DNA of 64,000 nt from JABFWF01 sp035539135 (GCA_035539135.1 DATLJD010000014.1:558001-622000), one strand, 5' to 3'; counted from the first letter of the stretch, positions 1-9,310 are shown. Made by a program: numbers and translations. Notes: generated from the sequence alone by a model not told the origin.

Positions 1-1922
1 CGACGTAGCGCCACCAGCCCTGGGTCGCGCCCGCCTCCACCGCCAGTCGTGCACGCACGCCCGGCGGCAGCACGCTGTCGCGGTACTCGCGCGGCTGCGC
101 GTCGAACAGCTCCCAACTCGGCATCGAAACGCAGCGCACCGCGAGGCCGGTTGCGCGCAGGCGTTGCGCCGCCTCGACGATCAGGTGCACTTCCGAGCCG
201 GAGGCGATGAGCACCAGTTGCGGCGACGGATCCGGATCGGTCTCCAGCACGTAGGCGCCGCGACGCAGGCCGCTGGCGCTGGCGTGACGGTCGCGGTCCA
301 GGGTCGGCACCGCCTGCCGGGTGAACACCAGGCTGACCGGCGCGTCGCGGGTCTCGATCGCGACCTGCCAGGCGACCGCGGTCTCGTTGGCGTCGGCCGG
401 GCGGATCACGGTCAGGTTGGGGATCGCACGCAGGCCGGCCAGCTGCTCGATCGGCTGGTGGGTCGGGCCGTCCTCGCCCAGCGCGACGCTGTCGTGGGTG
501 AACACGTGGATCACGTGCAGGTGCGACAGCGCCGCCAGCCGCATCGGCGGCCGCATGTAGTCGGAGAAGATCAGGAAGGTCGCGGTGTAGGGCAGGCAGC
601 CGAAGTGCGCGGCCATGCCGTTCGCGATCGCGCCCATCGCGTGCTCGCGAACGCCGAAATGCAGGTTGCGCCCGGCGTAGCTCCAGCCCCCGCCGGCCGA
701 GCCCTGTTCGTCCTCGCCGGGCGGCGGCGGCGGATTGAAATCGCCGAGTCCCTTCAGCGCGGTCTTGGTCGAGGGATCGAGATCGGCGGAGCCTCCGGTG
801 AGCGCCGGCAGCTTCGGCGCGATCGCGTTGAGCACCTTGCCCGACGCCTCGCGCGTGGCCATGCCCTTCGCGTCCGCGGGGAACACCGGGATGTCCGCGT
901 CCCACCCGTCCGGCAATGCGCCATGCAGGCTTTTTTCCAGTTCGGCGGCGAGGTCGCGGTACTCGCGCGCGTAGGCGGCGAAGCGGTCGTTCCAGTCGGC
1001 CTCGAGCCGGCGTCCGCGCTCGACCGCCTCGCGCAGGTGGGCGAGCGCGTCGTCCGGCACCAGGAAGTCGGGCTCGACCGGCCAGCCGAGGTTGCGCTTG
1101 GTGAGGTCCACGCCCTTTTCGCCCAGCGGCGAGCCGTGCGCCTTGTAGCTGTCCTGCTGCGGCGAGCCGTAGCCGAGATGGGTGCGCACGACCACCAGCG
1201 AGGGCCGCTGCAGCTCGTCGCAGGCGACCCGGATCGCGGTCTCGAGTTTGTCGAGGTCGTTGCCGTCGTCCACGTGCACGACGTGCCAGCCGTAAGCCTC
1301 GAAGCGCTTGCCGCGGTCCTCGGTGAAGGTGATGTCGGTACCGGCCGCGAGCGTCACGTAGTTGTCGTCGTACAGGCAGACCAGCTTGCCGAGCTTCAGG
1401 TGGCCGGCGAGCGACGCGGCTTCCGCGGCCACGCCTTCCATCAGGTCGCCGTCGCTGGCGAGCACGAAGGTGCGGTGGTCGACGATCGTGTGCCCCGGCC
1501 GGTTGTAGCGCGCGGCCAGTTGCGCCTCCGCCATCGCCAGCCCGACCGCGTTGGCGAACCCCTGCCCCAGCGGTCCGGTGGTGACTTCGACGCCCGGCGT
1601 CATGCCGCGTTCCGGGTGGCCGGGCGTGCGGCTGCCCCACTGCCGGAACCGCTTCAAATCGTCCAGCGTCATTTCGTAGCCGGTGCCGTACAGCAGCGCG
1701 TACTGCAGCGCCGAGCCATGGCCGGCGGAGAGTACGAAGCGGTCGCGGTCGGTCCAGCCCGGGTTCTGCGGGCTGTGGCGCAGGAAGCGGTCCCACAGCA
1801 CGTAGGCCATCGGCATCGCGCCGAGCGGCAGGCCGGGGTGGCCGCTGTCCGCCTTCTCCACCGCGTCCACCGCGAGGAAGCGCAGGGTGTCGATGCAGCG
1901 CTGGTCGAGTTGTGCGGACATG
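1..1922 (-). CDS. tkt: Transketolase (3' end cut by window edge)
   Basis: Cytosolic thiamine-diphosphate enzyme that transfers two-carbon ketol units between sugar phosphates in the non-oxidative pentose phosphate pathway. The frame opens at the ATG at 1922 (MSAQLDQRC) and is still open at position 1, so about 640 of the usual 660-670 residues are visible and the extreme C-terminus is missing. Landmarks are SGHPG (residues 26-30), TTGPLGQG (about 115-122), the cofactor motif ASDGDLMEG (about 155-163) and GVREHAMG in the pyrimidine-binding domain. Only 39 bp separate it from pgi upstream, so it is the last visible gene of the zwf-HAD-tal-pgi-tkt run. The family assignment is secure; whether more operon genes follow cannot be seen. 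Confidence 0.97.
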
Positions 1923-1961
1923 TCGGCTCCTGGCGAATACGACGACGTCCCCCGGCGGTCG

Positions 1962-3602
1962 CTATGGCGTGTCGGCGCCTCCCCGGCGCGCGCGGTAACG
2001 GCGGATCAGGGCGTTGGTCGAGCTGTCGTGCGCGAGCCGCGGATCGGTTTCCTCCAACTCGCGCGCGGTGGCCTTGGCCAGCACCTTGCCGAGTTCGACG
2101 CCCCACTGGTCGAAGCTGTCGATGTCCCACACCACGCCCTGCACGAACACGCTGTGCTCGTACAGCGCGACCAGCGCGCCGAGCGCGTGCGGGGTCAGGC
2201 GATCGGCGAGGAGCGTGCTGCTCGGCCGGTTGCCCTCGAAGGCGCGGTGCGGGGCCAGCGCGGCGTCCACGCCCTGCGCGCGCACCTCTTCCACCGTGCG
2301 GCCGAAGGCCAGCGCCTCGCCCTGCGCGAACAGGTTGGCCATCAGCAGGTCGTGCTGCTCCGCGTGCCCGTCCAGCGGCTGGCAGAAGCCGATGAAGTCG
2401 CAGGGGACCAGTCGCGTGCCCTGGTGCAGCAGCTGGAAGAACGAATGCTGGCCGTTGGTGCCGGGCTCGCCCCATACGACCGGGCAGGTCTGGTATTCGA
2501 CCGGCTGCCCCTCCAGCGTCACGTGCTTGCCGTTGCTCTCCATCGCCAGCTGCTGCAGGTAGGCGGGGAAGCGCTTGAGGTACTGCGCGTAGGGCAGCAC
2601 GGCGTGGCTGCCGGCGCCGAGGAAGTCGTTGTTCCAGATCGACAGCAGCGCCATCAGCACCGGCAGGTTGCGTTCCAGCGGCGCTTGCCGGAAGTGCTCG
2701 TCCATCGCGTGGAAACCGGCCAGCATGTCGCGGAAATGGTCCGGGCCGACCGCGAGCATGGTCGACAGCCCGATCGCCGAGTCCATCGAATAGCGCCCGC
2801 CGACCCAGTCCCAGAAGCCGAACATGTGTTCGGTGTCGATGCCGAATTCGCGCACGCCGTCGGCGTTGGTCGAGACCGCGACGAAATGCCGGGACACCGC
2901 TTCCTCGCCCAGCGCGCGCGTGCACCAGTCGCGCGCGAGCCGCGCATTGGCCAGGGTTTCCAGGGTGGTGAAGCTCTTGGAGCAGACCACGAACAGGGTG
3001 GTCGCCGGATCGAGGTCGCGGGTCGCCTCGACGAAGTCGGACGGATCGACGTTGGAGACGAAGCGGCACTCCAGGTCGCGCTGGCGGTAGTGCTTCAACG
3101 CCTCGTAGGCCATCACCGGGCCGAGGTCGGAGCCGCCGATGCCGATGTTGATTACGGTCCGGATGCGCTGCCCGGTGGCGCCGGTCCAGTCGCCGTCGCG
3201 CACGCGGTCGGCGAAGGCCGCCATGCAGTCGAGCACCGCGTGCACCTCGGGCACCACGTTCGCGCCGTCCACCGCGATGCACGCGTCGCGCGGCGCGCGC
3301 AGGGCGATGTGCAGGGCTGCACGGCGTTCGGTGACGTTGATGCGGGCGCCGGAGAACATCGCCTCGATCCGCTCCGGCACGCCGCAGGCGCGCGCCAGCG
3401 CGAACAGCAGCGCCAGCGCCTCGTCGTCCACCCGCTGCTTGGCGTAGTCGAGATACAGGCCCGCGCCCTCGGCGCGCAGGCGCTCGCCGCGCCGCGGGTC
3501 GGCGGCGAAGAACTCGCGCAGGTGGCGGCCGCCGATCGCGCCGGCGTGGCGTCGCAGGGCCTGCCATTGCGGCCGGCCGGTGAGCGGTGCTGATCCCTGC
3601 AT
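1962..3602 (-). CDS. pgi: Glucose-6-phosphate isomerase
   Basis: Interconverts glucose 6-phosphate and fructose 6-phosphate in the cytosol. The 546-residue length fits the long (E. coli-like, about 549 aa) PGI type. Visible motifs are GIGGSDLGP, SKSFTT, the first family signature VGGRYSM, the active-site stretch WGEPGTNGQHSFFQLLHQGT and the C-terminal signature SFDQWGVELGK with its conserved lysine. Start: the ATG at 3602 has AAGGA ten bases upstream and gives the usual distance to the first conserved tryptophan; an in-frame ATG at 3620 (MKDASSM) overlaps the tal stop as ATGA and is the alternative. It sits between tal and tkt in one operon. Confidence 0.96.
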   Translation of the reverse strand: MQGSAPLTGRPQWQALRRHAGAIGGRHLREFFAADPRRGERLRAEGAGLYLDYAKQRVDDEALALLFALARACGVPERIEAMFSGARINVTERRAALHIALRAPRDACIAVDGANVVPEVHAVLDCMAAFADRVRDGDWTGATGQRIRTVINIGIGGSDLGPVMAYEALKHYRQRDLECRFVSNVDPSDFVEATRDLDPATTLFVVCSKSFTTLETLANARLARDWCTRALGEEAVSRHFVAVSTNADGVREFGIDTEHMFGFWDWVGGRYSMDSAIGLSTMLAVGPDHFRDMLAGFHAMDEHFRQAPLERNLPVLMALLSIWNNDFLGAGSHAVLPYAQYLKRFPAYLQQLAMESNGKHVTLEGQPVEYQTCPVVWGEPGTNGQHSFFQLLHQGTRLVPCDFIGFCQPLDGHAEQHDLLMANLFAQGEALAFGRTVEEVRAQGVDAALAPHRAFEGNRPSSTLLADRLTPHALGALVALYEHSVFVQGVVWDIDSFDQWGVELGKVLAKATARELEETDPRLAHDSSTNALIRRYRARRGGADTP

Positions 3603-3616
3603 GGAGCTGGCGTCCT

Positions 3617-4705
3617 TCATCCCTGGGCATTGCGCAGCGCGGTGGTCTTCGCCGCGATGCCTTCCAGCAGATGGTGCCACGACTTGACGAAGGCCTGCGC
3701 GCCCTCCTCCTGCAGCCGCGTCGCCAGCGCATCCACGTCGACGCCGGCGTGGGCGAACTCGCGCAGCGTCGCGCTGCCGTCGTCGCCGCCGTCGAGCACG
3801 CTGGCGACCTCGCCGTGGTCGGCGAACGCGGCCAGGGTCTTGCCAGGCATCGTGTCGATCGTGTCGGGCGCCACCAGCGCCGCGGCGTACAGGGTGTCGG
3901 GCGCGTCGGGATCCTTGGTGCTGGTGCTGGCCCACAGCAGCCGCTGCGGCAGCGCGCCCTCGGCCTGCAGACTGCGCCAGCGCTCGGAGTCCAGCAGCTC
4001 GCGGTAGGCGCGGTAGGTCTTCTGCGCCACCGCGATGCCGAGCCGGTTGCGCAGCTCCGCCGGCACCTGGTCGGCGACCGCCTTGTCCCAGCGGCTGATG
4101 AACAGCGACGCCACCGACGCCACCCGCGGCGAGCGCCCGGCCTGCAGGCGGCGTTCGATGCCGCGCAGGTAGGCTTCCGCCGCGGCGAGGTACTGCTCGG
4201 CGGAGAACAGCAGGGTGACGTTGATCGGCACGCCGTTGAAGATCGATTCCTCGATCGCCGGCACGCCGGCTGGCGTGCCCGGTATCTTGACGAACAGGTT
4301 CTCGCAGGCCGCCTGCGCGTGGATCTGCTGGGCGGCGGCCACGCTGCCGGCGGTGTCGCCTGCGAGCAGCGGCGAGAGCTCCATCGACACCCAGCCGTCG
4401 GTGCCGTGGCTGGCCTCGAAGGCGGGCCGGAACAAGGCCGCCGCGCGCCGCAGGTCCTCCAGCGCGAGTTCGGTGAACAACGCCTCGCCCTCGAGGCCGG
4501 CGGCGGCCTTCTCGCGGATGCCGGCGTCGTAGCTGTCGCCCTGGGCCAGGGCTTCATCGAAGATCGAGGGATTGGAGGTCAGGCCGGTCAGGCCGTACTC
4601 GTCGATCTTCCGCGCGAGCGAACCGTCGTCGAGCATCGCGCGGGTGATGTTGTCCAGCCACAGGCTCTGGCCGAGCGCGCGCAGCTGTTGCAGGTTGTCA
4701 TTCAT
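3617..4705 (-). CDS. tal: Transaldolase
   Basis: Moves a dihydroxyacetone unit between sugar phosphates through a lysine Schiff base, joining the pentose phosphate pathway to glycolysis. The 362 residues match the longer TalB-like subfamily. The N-terminal GLTSNPSIFDEA motif is clear (about residues 39-50), the Schiff-base lysine is expected in FVKIPGT, and INVTLLFS follows. The ATG at 4705 has AAGGA four bases upstream, an unambiguous start. Its stop touches the start region of pgi, which indicates translational coupling. It lies 45 bp after the HAD hydrolase gene in the sugar-phosphate operon. Confidence 0.95.
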   Translation of the reverse strand: MNDNLQQLRALGQSLWLDNITRAMLDDGSLARKIDEYGLTGLTSNPSIFDEALAQGDSYDAGIREKAAAGLEGEALFTELALEDLRRAAALFRPAFEASHGTDGWVSMELSPLLAGDTAGSVAAAQQIHAQAACENLFVKIPGTPAGVPAIEESIFNGVPINVTLLFSAEQYLAAAEAYLRGIERRLQAGRSPRVASVASLFISRWDKAVADQVPAELRNRLGIAVAQKTYRAYRELLDSERWRSLQAEGALPQRLLWASTSTKDPDAPDTLYAAALVAPDTIDTMPGKTLAAFADHGEVASVLDGGDDGSATLREFAHAGVDVDALATRLQEEGAQAFVKSWHHLLEGIAAKTTALRNAQG

Positions 4706-4750
4706 GGCGTCCTTCCGAATGCGCTTCTTGGCGGTTCCGGGTTCCGGTCT

Positions 4751-5497
4751 TCAATGCAGCTCCGGCATCAATGCGAGTTCGCGGTGGAGCAGGACGTCGC
4801 GTCCGGTGTCCAGGCCGACCAGTTCGCCGATGTGGGCGAGGCTGAGGTCGGGCGGTTGCAGGATCTCGAGGTCGGCCTCGCGCGCGTAGTGCCCCTGGTG
4901 CACGAACACGGTGGTCGCCCGCGCGCCGAGCCGCTGCTTGACTGCTTGCAGCAAGGCCGGCTTGTCGTCCACCACGACGTAATGCCGTGCCGGATAGGCG
5001 CGTTGTACCGCATCGAGCATCGTCTCCTTGTGCAGGCTCAGCAGCACCCGCCCCTGCACCGCGTCCCACAGGCCGGAGCGCTGGATCTTGCGCGGCTGGA
5101 AGACGATGTCGCCGTCCGACAGGATCACTGGCAGGCCGAGCGCGGCCACGTGCGCGAGCGCGGCTTCGGCACCGGGGTAGACGCGATCCTCGAAAGGATA
5201 GTCGAGCAGGAAGCCCGACAGCGCCAGCAACGCCGGGTCGTCCACCAGCGCCTCGCCGCGCAGCGCCTGCAGCGCGCCGAGGTAGTCGGCATAGCCACGC
5301 GCGTCGCGCAGCGCCTCGCAGGCGGCGCGGTAGCGCCGGCGCGCCTCGTGGCCGAGCGTGCGTTCGAGTTGCGCGTCGAGGTCGGCGGAAAAGCGGTCGT
5401 TGTCGAGCAGCGTGTTGTCGACGTCCAGCAGGAAGACCACCTCGCAGGGCGCGGCCGGCGTGCCGCGCACCGCATCGCGGGAAAGCGCGCTCAGCAT
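4751..5497 (-). CDS. HAD-superfamily hydrolase in the pentose phosphate operon
   Basis: A 248-residue haloacid-dehalogenase-type phosphohydrolase. Motif I is DVDNTL (residues 25-30, nucleophile and acid/base aspartates), motif II is ILSDGD, a conserved lysine lies in PRKIQRSG or LHKETML, and motif IV is VVVDDKP. A helical cap fits between motifs I and II. The ATG at 5497 overlaps the zwf stop by seven bases, so the two are translationally coupled. The substrate is unknown. Position between zwf and tal suggests a sugar phosphate or phosphogluconate-type metabolite, but that is inference. It is not a 6-phosphogluconolactonase or 6-phosphogluconate dehydrogenase, the enzymes that often occupy such operons. 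Confidence 0.85.
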   Translation of the reverse strand: MLSALSRDAVRGTPAAPCEVVFLLDVDNTLLDNDRFSADLDAQLERTLGHEARRRYRAACEALRDARGYADYLGALQALRGEALVDDPALLALSGFLLDYPFEDRVYPGAEAALAHVAALGLPVILSDGDIVFQPRKIQRSGLWDAVQGRVLLSLHKETMLDAVQRAYPARHYVVVDDKPALLQAVKQRLGARATTVFVHQGHYAREADLEILQPPDLSLAHIGELVGLDTGRDVLLHRELALMPELH

Positions 5498-6873
5498 GGC
5501 GTGCGTTCTGGTTCGGGTTGCGGATCGTGCCAGCCATCGTCGCCGGCGAGCACGCGGGAGGCGTCCGCCGGCCCCCAGCTGCCGACCGCATAGGGTTCCA
5601 CCGGGTCCGCCAGGTCGAGCACCGGATCGACGACCCGCCATGCCGCCTCGACCGCGGCGTCGCGGGTGAACAGCGAGGCATCGCCGCGCAGGGCGTCGCC
5701 GAGCAGGCGCTCGTAGGGCGGCGCGCCGCGCAGCGGCAGGTGGCGCGCGACCAGCTCCACTTCCTCGCCGCGCATCGCTTCGCCCGGCTTCTTCAGCTGG
5801 GCGCCGGTCGCGATCACCATCTCGGGCCCGAGCCGGAAGCGGAAGTAGTTGGCGCGCGTCGGCTGCGCATCCTGGAAGATGCGCATCGGCGGGCAGCGCA
5901 GGTTGACCTGCACCTCGGTCGCGGTCAGCGGCAGGCACTTGCCGGCGCGGATGTAGAACGGCACCCCGGCCCAGCGCCAGGTGTCGATCCACAGCTTGAG
6001 CGCGACGAAAGTCTCCACGTTCGAGTCCGGCCTGACTCCCTTCTCGTCGCGGTAGCCGGCGAACTGCCCGCGCACCACGTCCTCGGGCCGCAGCGGCCGC
6101 ATCGCCCGGAACAGGCGCAGCTTCTCGGCGTGGATCGCCTGCGCGTCGTCGCCGATCGGCGCGTCCATCGCCAGCAGCGCGACCACCTGCAGCAGGTGGT
6201 TCTGGACCACGTCGCGGATCGCGCCGACGCTGTCGTAGAAGCTGCCGCGCCCCTGCACGCCGAACGACTCGGCCATGGTGATCTGCACGTTGTCGATGTG
6301 GGTGCGGTTCCACACCGGCTCGAGGAAGGCGTTGGCGAAGCGGTAGTAGAGCAGGTTGCGCACCGGCTCCTTGCCGAGGAAGTGGTCGATGCGGAACACC
6401 GACTCCTCGGGGAAGACCTCGTGCACGGTCGCGTTGAGCGCGCGCGCCGAGGCGAGGTCGCGCCCGAACGGCTTTTCCACCACCACCCGCGCGCCGCGCG
6501 CGCAGCCCGAGCGCGCCAACTGCTTGACCACGGTGCCGAACAGCGAGGGCGGGATCGCGAGGTAATGCAGCGGCCGCGCGCTCCCGCGCAGCGCCTCGGC
6601 GAGGCGATCGAAGGTGGCGTCGTCGGCGTAGTCCCCGTCGATGTAGCGCAGGCAGGCGCACAGCCGCCGGTACACGCGCTCGTCCACGCCGCCTGCGTGC
6701 TCCAGGCTGTCGCGCATACGCTCGCGCAGGAAGTCGGCGCCGCCTGGCGCGCGCGCCACGCCAATGATGGGCAGCTCGATGTCGTAATCGCGGAACAGCG
6801 CCTGCAGCGCCGGGAAGATCTTCTTGTAGGCGAGGTCCCCTGTCGCGCCGAAGAACACCAGCGCGTCCGACAT
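5491..6873 (-). CDS. zwf: Glucose-6-phosphate 1-dehydrogenase
   Basis: Oxidises glucose 6-phosphate to 6-phosphogluconolactone with NAD(P)+, feeding the oxidative pentose phosphate or Entner-Doudoroff route. The 460-residue protein has the Rossmann motif GATGDLAYKK (residues 9-18) and the active-site signature RIDHFLGKE containing the catalytic histidine, followed by RNLLYYRFAN. The ATG at 6873 places the Rossmann glycines at the usual distance from the N-terminus; an in-frame TTG at 6891 would add six residues and looks less likely. It is the first gene of a five-gene minus-strand operon and is divergent from the thiolase gene across a 177 bp gap that must hold both promoters. Confidence 0.96.
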   Translation of the reverse strand: MSDALVFFGATGDLAYKKIFPALQALFRDYDIELPIIGVARAPGGADFLRERMRDSLEHAGGVDERVYRRLCACLRYIDGDYADDATFDRLAEALRGSARPLHYLAIPPSLFGTVVKQLARSGCARGARVVVEKPFGRDLASARALNATVHEVFPEESVFRIDHFLGKEPVRNLLYYRFANAFLEPVWNRTHIDNVQITMAESFGVQGRGSFYDSVGAIRDVVQNHLLQVVALLAMDAPIGDDAQAIHAEKLRLFRAMRPLRPEDVVRGQFAGYRDEKGVRPDSNVETFVALKLWIDTWRWAGVPFYIRAGKCLPLTATEVQVNLRCPPMRIFQDAQPTRANYFRFRLGPEMVIATGAQLKKPGEAMRGEEVELVARHLPLRGAPPYERLLGDALRGDASLFTRDAAVEAAWRVVDPVLDLADPVEPYAVGSWGPADASRVLAGDDGWHDPQPEPERTPC

Positions 6874-6976
6874 CGTGGCGGCATGTTCCAACGCAGTTCG
6901 CTCCTTGCGGCCGGCAAGCGGCCTTCATACCGCATCCGGAGTAAAGGGACGGTCGCGGGCCCTGGTGGAGCCGCCG

Positions 6977-7006
6977 TTGCCGCAGTGCAGCAAACGGTTC
7001 CATAAT
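6977..7006 (+). promoter_or_regulatory. Candidate sigma-70 promoter for the thiolase gene
   Basis: TTGCCG (6977-6982) and CATAAT (7001-7006) are separated by 18 bases and lie 45 bases before the thiolase ATG. CATAAT matches the consensus -10 box in five of six positions. The gap also separates divergent zwf, for which no equally good promoter is visible. Confidence 0.5.
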
Positions 7007-7050
7007 CGGGCGGTAGCGGCCCCGCGCCGTCCCGCTTCCCCGGAGTTCGC

Positions 7051-8226
7051 ATGTCCGAGATCGTCATCGCCGGCGCCAAGCGCACGGCCATCGGGTCCTT
7101 CCTTGGCCAGTTCACCGGCGTGCCCACGCCGACCCTGGGCGCGGCCGCCATCCAGGGCGCGCTGGCAGCGTCCGGCCTCGCCCCCGACCAGGTCGACGAG
7201 GTCATCATGGGCTGCGTGCTGCCGGCCGGCCTCGGCCAGGCCCCGGCGCGGCAGGCGGCGATCGCCGCCGGCATCCCCACCGCCGCCGGCTGCACGACCA
7301 TCAACAAGGTCTGCGGCTCCGGCATGAAGGCAGTCATGCTGGCGCACGACCTGATCAAGGCGGGCTCGGCGAAGGTCGTCGTCGCCGGCGGCATGGAGTC
7401 GATGACCAACGCGCCGCACCTGCTCAACGGTTCGCGGACCGGGATCCGCTACGGCAGCGCGGACTTCCTCGATCACATGGCCCACGACGGCCTGACCAAT
7501 CCGTACGACGGCAAGGCGATGGGCGTGTTCGGCGACATGGCCTGCGGCAAGTACGGCCTCGACCGCGCCGCGCTGGACGCCTACTCGGCCGAAAGCGTGC
7601 GCCGCGCGCAGGCCGCGCAGGCAGATGGCGCCTTCAAGGAAGAGATCGTCCCGGTCACGGTCAAGGGCCGCAAGGGCGAGACCGTGGTCGACGCCGACGA
7701 GGAGCCGGGCAGGATCGACGTCGCGAAGATTCCCGGACTGCGCCCCGCCTTCGGCAAGGACGGCGCGCTGACCGCGGCGTCCTCGTCCAAGATCTCCGAC
7801 GGCGCCGCCGCGCTGGTGCTGCTGTCGGCCGGCGACGCACAGGCCCGCGGCCTGCGGCCGCTGGCCCGGATCGTCGCCCACTCGACCCATTCGCAGGACC
7901 CGGAATGGTTCACCACCGCGCCGGTGTCCGCGATCGAGAAGGTGCTGAAGGCCGCCGGCTGGGCGGTCGGCGACGTCGACCTGTTCGAGGTCAACGAGGC
8001 CTTTTCCTGCGTCGCGATGGCGCCCATGCACGACCTCGGCATTCCCCACGAGCGGCTGAACGTAAATGGCGGCGCGGTGGCCCTGGGCCATCCGATCGGC
8101 GCCAGCGGCGCGCGCCTGCTGGTGACCCTGCTGCACGCGCTGAAGGCGCGCGGCGGCCGCCGCGGCGTGGCGTCGCTGTGCATCGGCGGCGGCGAGGCCA
8201 CCGCGGTCGCGGTCGAACTGCCCTGA
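7051..8226 (+). CDS. Acetyl-CoA C-acyltransferase (thiolase)
   Basis: Thiolase-family enzyme of 391 residues, most like acetyl-CoA C-acetyltransferases (AtoB/PhaA type) that condense two acetyl-CoA or cleave acetoacetyl-CoA. The acyl-accepting cysteine is in NKVCGSGMKA (Cys88). The C-terminal histidine lies in GGAVALGHPIGASGAR and the second catalytic cysteine in CIGGGEA. NEAFS is also intact. The start ATG at 7051 has GGAG five bases upstream. It is monocistronic here; an acyl-CoA carboxylase subunit and an acyl-CoA dehydrogenase elsewhere in the window make a role in fatty or amino acid acyl-CoA catabolism plausible, but chain length cannot be read from the sequence. Confidence 0.94.
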   Translation: MSEIVIAGAKRTAIGSFLGQFTGVPTPTLGAAAIQGALAASGLAPDQVDEVIMGCVLPAGLGQAPARQAAIAAGIPTAAGCTTINKVCGSGMKAVMLAHDLIKAGSAKVVVAGGMESMTNAPHLLNGSRTGIRYGSADFLDHMAHDGLTNPYDGKAMGVFGDMACGKYGLDRAALDAYSAESVRRAQAAQADGAFKEEIVPVTVKGRKGETVVDADEEPGRIDVAKIPGLRPAFGKDGALTAASSSKISDGAAALVLLSAGDAQARGLRPLARIVAHSTHSQDPEWFTTAPVSAIEKVLKAAGWAVGDVDLFEVNEAFSCVAMAPMHDLGIPHERLNVNGGAVALGHPIGASGARLLVTLLHALKARGGRRGVASLCIGGGEATAVAVELP

Positions 8227-8285
8227 TCCGCAGGCGTATGATCGGGTGTTAAAACGCCTTTACGAAAAAAAGACGGCCGTACCGC

Positions 8286-8313
8286 TTGACAGGCGACTCC
8301 GGCGCGTCATCAT
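8286..8313 (+). promoter_or_regulatory. Candidate sigma-70 promoter for the lipoprotein gene
   Basis: A perfect TTGACA (8286-8291) lies 16 bases before CATCAT (8308-8313, four of six matches). The leader that follows contains a small palindrome, CGCGCA-GT-TGCGCG (8322-8335), and the ribosome site GAGGAAG. A perfect -35 box is unusual in this GC-rich window and fits an abundant small lipoprotein. Confidence 0.5.
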
Positions 8314-8365
8314 GTTAGTGGCGCGCAGTTGCGCGTTGCCAAACTAACGACGAGGAAGAATCATC

Positions 8366-8743
8366 ATGACCATCAACAAGGCGCTGCTCGCTGTTGCCAT
8401 GGGCCTGGCCCTGGCCGCGTGCTCCAACTCGCAGCAGGCTGAGGACTCGGCCGCCGACGCCGCCAACGCCGCGACCGAAGCCCAGCAGGCTGCCGACAAC
8501 GCCGCCGCCACCGGCGACCAGATGGCTGCCGACGCCGCCCAGCAGTCGGCCGACGCCGCTGCCCAGGCCGCCGACGCCGCCACCACCTCGGCCGACGCCG
8601 CTGCCACCGCCGGCTCGATGACCGACGCCGACGACGCCGCCGACGCTGCCGACCAGGCCGCCGACGCTGCCGACCAGGCCAAGGACGCCGCCGAGGAAGC
8701 CGCTGCTTCCGGCGACGCCGCCAGCAACAACGACGGCAAGTAA
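8366..8743 (+). CDS. Alanine-rich small lipoprotein (copy 1)
   Basis: A 125-residue protein with a lipoprotein signal peptide ending in the lipobox LAAC (Cys19). The mature part is almost wholly Ala, Asp, Gln and Glu in short repeats such as AADAA and QAADAADQA, which should form one long acidic helix or coiled coil anchored by its lipid. No named enzyme domain is visible. Such chains could act as periplasmic spacers like Lpp, but that is inference. A near-twin lies 145 bp downstream (8888-9286). The start ATG follows GAGGAAG, a strong promoter-like site lies upstream and a strong terminator downstream, so it is its own transcription unit. Confidence 0.85.
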   Translation: MTINKALLAVAMGLALAACSNSQQAEDSAADAANAATEAQQAADNAAATGDQMAADAAQQSADAAAQAADAATTSADAAATAGSMTDADDAADAADQAADAADQAKDAAEEAAASGDAASNNDGK

Positions 8744-8765
8744 GCGTCACCGCACCACGCATGCG

Positions 8766-8798
8766 AAACCGCCGGCCCCGCGCCGGCGGTTTTTTTTT
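8766..8798 (+). terminator. Rho-independent terminator
   Basis: An 11 bp stem (8766-8776 with 8782-8792; loop about CCCCG/C) runs straight into a tract of nine T on the plus strand. It ends the transcript of the first alanine-rich lipoprotein and separates it from the second copy. Confidence 0.9.
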
Positions 8799-8887
8799 GC
8801 GTTCAGCCAGGGAGCGCCCGTTGCACGCCGCGCTCACGGCGCCCCGGCGATCCTGACTCCGCACGGCCCCCACCCCCGGAGACCCCG

Positions 8888-9286
8888 ATGAATACCAAGC
8901 TCCTTGTCCTCCTGGCCGCCGGCACGCTCGCCGTGGCGGCCTGCCAGAACGAGACGCCCGAGGCGCAGCAGCAGGCCGACGAGGCCCAGGCCGCCGCCGA
9001 ACAGGCCGGCAACGCCGCCTACGACGCCGCCCAGGCCACCGGTGAGGCCCTGCAGCAGGGCGTCGAGGCCGGCGCCGCCGCCACCGGCGAGGCCGCCGCC
9101 GAGGTGTCGGCCAATGCCGACGAGGCGACCGACCAGGCCCGGGCGAACGCCAGCCAGGCCGCCGCCACCGCCGCCGATGCCACGGCCAATGCCGCCCAGA
9201 ACACGGCGGACGCGGCCCAGCGGGCGGCCGACGAGGCGCAGACCGCCGCCGACCAGGCCCAGGACGAGAACGTCGACGACAAGTAA
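8888..9286 (+). CDS. Alanine-rich small lipoprotein (copy 2)
   Basis: A 132-residue relative of the preceding gene. A signal peptide ends in the lipobox VAAC (Cys19) and is followed by an alanine-rich acidic helix with repeated AADEAQ and AANA units, ending ENVDDK. The start ATG at 8888 has GGAG about eight bases upstream. The pair looks like a tandem duplication that has since diverged: signal peptide and composition are alike but the alignment is loose. A hairpin terminator follows at 9311. Function is unknown; a cell-envelope structural role is the simplest reading. Confidence 0.83.
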   Translation: MNTKLLVLLAAGTLAVAACQNETPEAQQQADEAQAAAEQAGNAAYDAAQATGEALQQGVEAGAAATGEAAAEVSANADEATDQARANASQAAATAADATANAAQNTADAAQRAADEAQTAADQAQDENVDDK

Positions 9287-9310
9287 CCGGCGCCCATCCG
9301 CGAGTCCCTC

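Noticed and set aside
5491..6891. A longer zwf beginning at the TTG at 6891
   Set aside because: The six extra residues (MEHAAT) are not typical and the ATG at 6873 places the Rossmann motif at the expected distance.
8227..8365. A small RNA or riboswitch in the leader of the first lipoprotein gene
   Set aside because: Only one short hairpin (8322-8335) is present between a promoter-like site and the ribosome site; not enough to call a regulatory RNA.
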